This document shows positions 58,468 to 64,000 of a stretch of DNA of 64,000 bases, piece by piece. The notes beneath the pieces were generated by a model. The model was given only the letters and a program-made list of their open reading frames with translations, was not told where the DNA came from and searched no databases. Made by a program: the position numbers and the translations under genes. Position 1 is the stretch's first letter, and the number at the start of each line of letters is the position of its first letter. Location: NCBI GenBank assembly GCA_002898255.1, contig BEIE01000003.1, positions 186,001 through 250,000 of the forward strand. The letters run 5' to 3'. The stretch comes from a bacterium HR28. GTDB taxonomy: Bacteria > Chloroflexota > Chloroflexia > Thermomicrobiales > Thermomicrobiaceae.

Positions 58468-60917
58468 CGGCGGAACTCTCCCTTGACCCGTCGACGGACT
58501 TGCTGCTCGATCCGTTCGCGCACCCGCTGCAGTTCCGCGTCGCTGAGTGCTCGATCAGGTGCCGAGAGGATCACACGGAAGGCCAGACTCTTCTTGCCGG
58601 GCGGTATGGCCGGACCGCGGTAGACATCAAAGAGTCGGATTGCCGCCGCGAGTGGCCCCGCCCCAGCCCGGATGGCGGCAGCAACGTCAGCCGCTGGAGT
58701 TGCCTCGTCCACGACGATCGCGAAATCCTGTTCAATCGGCTGATAGCGAGAAATTGGACGGATAGTGACAGGCTCCAGACCGAGTTCGATCAACGAGGGA
58801 ATATCGAACTCGGCGACGACCACTCTGTGGTGCTGAGCGATACCGAACCGCTCGGCGATGGTGACGAGCACTTCCCCTAGAATACCGACGGGCATGCCGC
58901 GGTACACCAGTTCTGCGCTCCGGCCCGGTTGAAGCGTCGGATGGACAATCGGGCGAAAGACGAGATCCTGCGCACCGAGGCGTGGCAAAAGTGTCTCCAG
59001 GATGCCCTTGAGGTCGAAGAAGTCAACAGGGCGCTCCTCGTGGTACAGATCGCGCGGTGCATGCAGGCCAGCGAGAAGGCAACCGACGGCGCGGCGCTCG
59101 TCAGGTAACTCGTCGCGTCCGCGCGGCAGGTACACCTTGCCAGTTTCGAAGACGGCCACAGCATCGTTGAACTTGAGTTGCTCCGCCGCGTTTCGGAGTA
59201 AGGTCGGGATAAGGGATGGACGCATGATCGACCACTCCGGGCGGATGGGGTTACGCGCCCGCACGAACTCCTGGCTCGGTCGCTGGTAGAAACCGAGCCG
59301 TTCTGGCACCGAGTCCCCACCTGGAGAGAGTACCAGGAGTGTCTCGTCATCAACCATCGGATAGGTGATGATCTCGTGGAGCCCAGCGGCAACGAGGCCG
59401 TTTTGAATCTGCCTGATGAGGCGCAATTCTGGATCGATCTCGACCGGAACGGTCTGTCCAACCGGGAGACGTTCGGGCAACGAGTCATACCCGATGACCC
59501 GGGCGACTTCCTCGACCAGATCCGCAGGGATGGTCACGTCGCTGCGATAGGTCGGTACCTCGACGATCCAGATCGATCGGTCGTCCCGCCGGTGCGTCTC
59601 GGTCACGAAGCCGAGTCGCTGGAAGACCTGAAGCACCTCGTGATCCGGATAGTCGACGCCGAGCAAACGCGGGATTTCATTGCGCGGCAGCTCGATACGA
59701 CGTGGCAACCGGGGAGACGGATAGTGGTCGACGAAAGCAACCACACGGCAGGTGGGAATCAACTCGGTGAGCAAACGCACAGCGCGTTGGGCTGCTGGCC
59801 AGCAGAGGTTGGGATCGAGTCCACGCTCAAAGCGTGCAGATGCCTCGGTGCGGAGGCGCTGCGCGCGAGCGGTCCGCCGGATGCTCAACATGTGAAAGTT
59901 CGCGGTTTCCAGAAGAACACTTGTCGTCTCTTCGGTGATTTCGCTGTCGAGTCCCCCCATGACACCGGCAATGCCGACTGGTCGCTCGGCGTCGGCAATG
60001 ACAAGTGTGTCAGGCGTCAGTACGCGTCGGATGTGATCGAGCGTTTCGATCTCCTCTCCTGGGCGGGCACGCCGCACGACGATACGCCCTTCGCGCAAGC
60101 GTGCGCGATCAAAGGCGTGCTGTGGTTGTCCCCATTCCACCATCACATAATTTGTCACATCAACGACGTTGTTTATCGGTCGGATACCGACAAGCTGGAG
60201 TCGCCGACGGATCCACCACGGCGAAGGCTCGACGCGGATACCCTCGAGCGCTACACCAACGAAGCGGGCGCAGAGGTCGGTCGCCTCGATTGTTGCGAGG
60301 ATCGGATCAACTGGAGCCTCGAGTGTGGCAAGTGCCGGGAGTTGGAAGGGGGCTCCGGTCAGTGCAGCTACCTCGCGTGCCACGCCCACGATCGAGAACG
60401 CGTCGACACGGTTGGGCGTGATTGCGAGCTCGAGGACCTCGTCGCCCAGATATTCACGAAGCGGCATGCCGACGGGAGCATCGGGATCGAGAACCATGAT
60501 CCCCTCGTGCTCTTCGGACAGGCCAAGTTCCTTCTCGGAGCACACCATGCCTTCCGACCGCACGCCACGGATGGTCGCCGGCTTGAGGGTAGTCAATTTC
60601 GGTTCGGCGCTGTGGCCATCATAAAGTGTGGCTCCGGCGAGTGCCAATGCCACCTTCTGCCCCACCGCAATGTTCGGTGCGCCAGTGACAACGGTCAGAC
60701 GGTGTGCTCCGGCATTAACCGTGGCCAAAACCAGCCGATCGGCATTGGGATGGGGCTCGATACGCTCTACCACACCGACATAGATGTTGTCCCAGTGTGC
60801 CCCGATACGCTCGATCGATTCGACCTCGAGTCCGGCCAGCGTCAGTCGCTCCGCGAGTTCGTCGGCCGAGAGGTCGGTCGCGACGAGTTCGCGCAGCCAC
60901 CGCATCGGCACTTTCAT
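58464..60917 (-). CDS. pheT: Phenylalanyl-tRNA synthetase beta subunit
   Basis: MKVPMRWLRELVATDLSADELAERLTLAGLEVESIERIG; tRNA-binding, B3/B4, B5 and FDX-ACB-like regions. Confidence 0.98.
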   Translation of the reverse strand: MKVPMRWLRELVATDLSADELAERLTLAGLEVESIERIGAHWDNIYVGVVERIEPHPNADRLVLATVNAGAHRLTVVTGAPNIAVGQKVALALAGATLYDGHSAEPKLTTLKPATIRGVRSEGMVCSEKELGLSEEHEGIMVLDPDAPVGMPLREYLGDEVLELAITPNRVDAFSIVGVAREVAALTGAPFQLPALATLEAPVDPILATIEATDLCARFVGVALEGIRVEPSPWWIRRRLQLVGIRPINNVVDVTNYVMVEWGQPQHAFDRARLREGRIVVRRARPGEEIETLDHIRRVLTPDTLVIADAERPVGIAGVMGGLDSEITEETTSVLLETANFHMLSIRRTARAQRLRTEASARFERGLDPNLCWPAAQRAVRLLTELIPTCRVVAFVDHYPSPRLPRRIELPRNEIPRLLGVDYPDHEVLQVFQRLGFVTETHRRDDRSIWIVEVPTYRSDVTIPADLVEEVARVIGYDSLPERLPVGQTVPVEIDPELRLIRQIQNGLVAAGLHEIITYPMVDDETLLVLSPGGDSVPERLGFYQRPSQEFVRARNPIRPEWSIMRPSLIPTLLRNAAEQLKFNDAVAVFETGKVYLPRGRDELPDERRAVGCLLAGLHAPRDLYHEERPVDFFDLKGILETLLPRLGAQDLVFRPIVHPTLQPGRSAELVYRGMPVGILGEVLVTIAERFGIAQHHRVVVAEFDIPSLIELGLEPVTIRPISRYQPIEQDFAIVVDEATPAADVAAAIRAGAGPLAAAIRLFDVYRGPAIPPGKKSLAFRVILSAPDRALSDAELQRVRERIEQQVRRRVKGEFRR

Positions 60918-60950
60918 CGGTGTTCGCCCACCTTCCGTGTTGGTCGTTGC

Positions 60951-61997
60951 TCAGACCGGTATCCGATCGAACTGCTGTAGGAAACGCAGGTCGCCTTGAT
61001 AGAAATAGCGAATGTCTGGGACGCCGTACTTGAGCATGACGAGTCGCTCCACGCCCATACCAAAGGCCCAACCAGAGTAGCGCTCAGGGTCATACCCCAC
61101 GTTGCGCAAGACCTGCGGATGCACCATTCCGGCACCCAGGATCTCAATCCAGCCGCTGTTTCCGCAGACACGACAACCTTCCCCGCGACAGAACATGCAG
61201 TCGATGGCGAAATCGACCCCAGGCTCGACGAAGGGGAAGAAATCACAGCGGAAGCGAACGCGACGTTCGCGCCCAAAAAGCTGACGCGCGAACTCCGCAA
61301 GGGTGCCTTTGAGATCCGCCATCGTGATGTGCTCGTCAACTGCGAGCCCCTCGATTTGATGGAAATGCCATTCATGCGTCGCGTCAACCGCTTCGTATCG
61401 GTAACAGCGTCCAGGAACGACCACCCGGATGGGCGGCTGGCGTCGTTCCATGACCCGGATCTGCATTGGCGAAGTATGTGGTCGCAGAACGATCTCCTTT
61501 TGGTCAGATTCGATGAAGATCGTATCCCAGACGTCTCGGGCAGGATGCTCCGGTGGAATGTTGAGAGCGTCGAACGCGTAATATCCGTACTCGACCTCTG
61601 GCCCCTCGACGACTTGGAATCCGAGATGCGCGAAGATGTCGGTGACTTCCCGAATCATCTGTGTCACAGGATGGAGTGTACCGATATGCGGCGCACGTCC
61701 GGGAAGTGTCACATCGACTGCCTCAGATGCGATCCGCGCAGCGAGTTCGAGTTCGCGGATTTCTCGCTCTCGCTGTTCGTAGGCTCGCTGGAGCTCCTCC
61801 TTCAGAGCGTTTGCGGCGCGTCCAAAGGCGGGCCGCTCCTCCGGCGGGAGTGAACCCAACTGGCGAAGCAGAGCCGTTACTTCACCGCGACGCCCGAGAT
61901 ATCGAGCATGCCACTCTGTCAGGGCGTCCTGCGTTGTTGCGGCGTGGAGTTCCTCGAGTGCCCGTTGGCGGAGTGCCTCGATCCGTTCGCTGCTCAC
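60951..61997 (-). CDS. pheS: Phenylalanyl-tRNA synthetase alpha subunit
   Basis: HPVTQMIREVTDIFAHLGFQVVEGPEVE, ILGAGMVHPQVLRNVGYDPERYSGWAFGMGVERLVML. Confidence 0.98.
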   Translation of the reverse strand: MSSERIEALRQRALEELHAATTQDALTEWHARYLGRRGEVTALLRQLGSLPPEERPAFGRAANALKEELQRAYEQREREIRELELAARIASEAVDVTLPGRAPHIGTLHPVTQMIREVTDIFAHLGFQVVEGPEVEYGYYAFDALNIPPEHPARDVWDTIFIESDQKEIVLRPHTSPMQIRVMERRQPPIRVVVPGRCYRYEAVDATHEWHFHQIEGLAVDEHITMADLKGTLAEFARQLFGRERRVRFRCDFFPFVEPGVDFAIDCMFCRGEGCRVCGNSGWIEILGAGMVHPQVLRNVGYDPERYSGWAFGMGVERLVMLKYGVPDIRYFYQGDLRFLQQFDRIPV

Positions 61998-62066
61998 TCA
62001 CTCGCCTCCTGCGATAGGGGCGTTCTCGTTCGACTCTCAGTGGCGCGTCCTTCGGGACGCGGCCTG

Positions 62067-62096
62067 AGCATAAGGATGCGCGATCGGAGGTGTCAA
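62067..62096 (-). promoter_or_regulatory. Candidate sigma70-type promoter of the pheST-his operon
   Basis: Minus strand TTGACA-18-TATGCT; hairpin GCGTCC-CGAA-GGACGC just downstream. Confidence 0.55.
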
Positions 62097-62545
62097 GCAA
62101 CAACTCCCCGGCATCGAGACTTCGCAATATCTTGTGACTGGTGGTAGACGAGGAGACCGAAGCCCCGGCCGGCCCTGCTGCCGAGGGCCCAAGACCTGTC
62201 CAACAGAAACCGGTAGCGTAGCTTCCGGAATAGGTTTTGGAGCACGTTGATTCCGAGTCCAATACTCCCGTAGTAGCCGGTCCTCGGAAAGGCTCACAGC
62301 ACAACCCCGCGGTGTTTTACGCTCCCCTGCACGCTGGCACAGTCCAGCGGTGGTCCCTGCTGCCCGACGGGCTCCTGCATCCCACAAGGCTTCTCGTGCT
62401 CCCCAGCGTGTGATGTTCGTCCACTCCACGCCCGGGCACACCCCGCGAGACGCGAGTCCGGGCTGGCGAATCTGAGCTCGAGAGACGACCCATGGTCAGC
62501 ACTTTCGGCAAAGTCACGGCTCCAGGAGCTTCAGCCGGCCAGGGT

Positions 62546-62613
62546 GCAGAGCGCGCAGCGCTCCCGCTCGGGCAACGACCCCGTTGCTCCCGAGCGGCAT
62601 CCTTGTGCTCTGC
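62546..62613. repeat. Long imperfect hairpin in a gene-free interval
   Basis: Inner arms ccgctcgggcaacg (62564-62577) / cgttgctcccgagcgg (62582-62597) with a 2-nt bulge; outer gcagagc / gctctgc. Confidence 0.55.
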
Positions 62614-63301
62614 CCAATTCCCGGGTGATTCCTTTGATCGACCTGGAGTTTCTTTTTTCGCCCGCCGGCTGAGTGACCGGCAGCGTCCGGGATCTCGCTT
62701 CCGAGGGCAACTGACTGGCCGGTCTGGGGACGCGAGTGAGAAGGGGAACGGCGATCTCGGTCGTCACCTTGTCTTCGGCTGCGAGGTGACAGAGCGCTAG
62801 TTGAATCGATCGCGCTGAGTGGCGCTGACCAGCAGTAGTGCGGCCATGTCCAACGTGCGGTCCCGCCGGGCTGCCTCAATACGACAAGTCCGCGCGGTGC
62901 GGCTAGCTGAGAACCAGCCCTTGCATGTGTGCGGGAGCAGAGGCAGGGCGACCAGGCAATAAAGCATCTGGGAGCTTTCGCGGGAGGAATTGGGATGTGA
63001 TGACAGAGAAAGCTTGTCGGTGGAAGTCTGGGTTCGCCACTGGTCTTTGGGGAGACGTTGGCCATTGCTGAGTGCTGAACGCTGCGCGGTCACGAAGGGA
63101 AGTGGCGGCCGGTCTACTCGTGGAATTGCGGATGGGGATGAAGATGGATGAAGATGGGCATCTCCAGTATGTAGCGAATGGGATCAGGCGCTTGCAGAAC
63201 ACCACTGCCTAAACGCCTTCCGTCCGACACAAAACCGCAGATCCCGTAACACCTCGCAAGCCTTGTGCTGCACTGCCCGGTGGCTCTCGAAGGCACGTAT
63301 A

Positions 63302-64000
63302 ATGCTCTCATCGCGCAGCTTGTGCGTCAGTGTCACAAGACTCGCATTGGACTATGTGGTGTCGCTGCCAGGCTACCTGACCACGCTCGTCGGACGCGAG
63401 CAGGAGATCGCAGAGGTCGTCGACCTACTGCAGCGCTCCGAGACGAGACTAGTGACCCTAACCGGGCCCGGCGGCGTTGGTAAGACGCGTCTGGCGGCTG
63501 CAGTCGCCGAGCGATTGCGTATCGCGCTGGAGCGTGAGGTCGTTTTTGTTGAGCTTGCATCCCTGCGCGATCCCGGACTGGTGCTGACCGCCATCGCCGA
63601 GGCGATGGGCTTACAAGACCTCGGCTCCATTCCTGTCAAAGAGCGATTAGCTCTGACGCTGCGGGATCGCCAGCTTCTGCTCCTGCTCGACAACTTCGAG
63701 CACCTCGTCTCCGCGGCGCGAGACATCGGGGCGCTCCTGCTTGCTGGCCCACAGCTCCAGATCCTGGTGACTAGCCGGCTGCCACTGCGCCTCAGTGGCG
63801 AGCGTATTTACCACGTCCCTCCTCTGGCGCTCCCGGCCGACCTGGACGCTCCAACAGAGGTGGTTATGGCTTCGCCGGCCGTCCAGCTCTTCCTCGAACG
63901 CGCCCGTGCCAGTGATCCAGCCATCGCGCTCACCCCGGATATCGCGCCGCTCGCGGCACGGATCTGTGCTCGCCTGGACGGGCTGCCGCTGGCACTCGAG
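63302..64000 (+). CDS. NB-ARC/LuxR-type (AfsR-like) ATPase regulator, truncated by window end
   Basis: Open to the window edge and absent from the ORF track; hand translation LPGYLTTLVGREQEIAEVVDLLQRSETRLVTLTGPGGVGKTRLAAAVAERL...LLLLLDNFEHL...ILVTSRLPLRLSGERIYHVPPL. Start uncertain (ATG 63302 or GTG 63356). Confidence 0.85.
   Translation, partial: MLSSRSLCVSVTRLALDYVVSLPGYLTTLVGREQEIAEVVDLLQRSETRLVTLTGPGGVGKTRLAAAVAERLRIALEREVVFVELASLRDPGLVLTAIAEAMGLQDLGSIPVKERLALTLRDRQLLLLLDNFEHLVSAARDIGALLLAGPQLQILVTSRLPLRLSGERIYHVPPLALPADLDAPTEVVMASPAVQLFLERARASDPAIALTPDIAPLAARICARLDGLPLALE

Noticed and set aside
59376-60980. 534-aa plus-strand ORF
   Set aside because: Antisense shadow of pheT; low-complexity, Arg/Cys/His-rich translation.
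62296-62335. Possible T-box (minus-strand GGGGAGCGTAAAACACCGCGG) upstream of pheS
   Set aside because: Only the ACCGCGG part resembles the T-box core AGGGTGGNACCGCG, and it lies upstream of the better promoter at 62096.
62037-62441. 134-aa minus-strand ORF upstream of pheS
   Set aside because: Overlaps the likely pheS promoter, composition is unconvincing, and no family is recognised.
1-64000. CRISPR arrays or IS elements
   Set aside because: Reading through found no regularly spaced direct repeats, transposase motifs or terminal repeats; a computed repeat search could still find degenerate cases.

Overview
The window is a roughly 64 kb, high-GC bacterial chromosomal segment. Protein style and gene content suggest a thermophilic Chloroflexota/Thermomicrobia-like genome; this is inference, with no search run. 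Most of it is housekeeping: nadC-nadA, a TPP-riboswitch-controlled pyrimidine/thiamine ABC transporter, pfkA, proS, rpe, pnp-rpsO, ilvB-ilvN-ilvC, ruvA, and a pheS-pheT-hisS/Z-hisG-hisD operon, plus three tRNAs. The main accessory region, about 7.5-19.6 kb, is a phage-defence-like cluster: a DUF499-like P-loop ATPase, a small protein, a DUF1156-like DNA methyltransferase, a PLD-SNF2 helicase and another small protein. Its long non-coding spacers carry perfect inverted repeats, one with a possible pseudoknot. The strongest new regulatory observation is a 50-aa leader ORF upstream of ilvB that is absent from the ORF track. It contains eight consecutive branched-chain codons (L-V-V-V-I-L-I-L) and is followed by mutually exclusive hairpins, which looks like a leader-peptide attenuator. 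Other observations include convergent gene pairs sharing a CTAG double stop, a tRNA-Arg with anticodon GCG, and LGFP-like repeats fused to a duplicated glycoside-hydrolase-like domain. No CRISPR array or IS element was recognised. Family names come from reading the translations.
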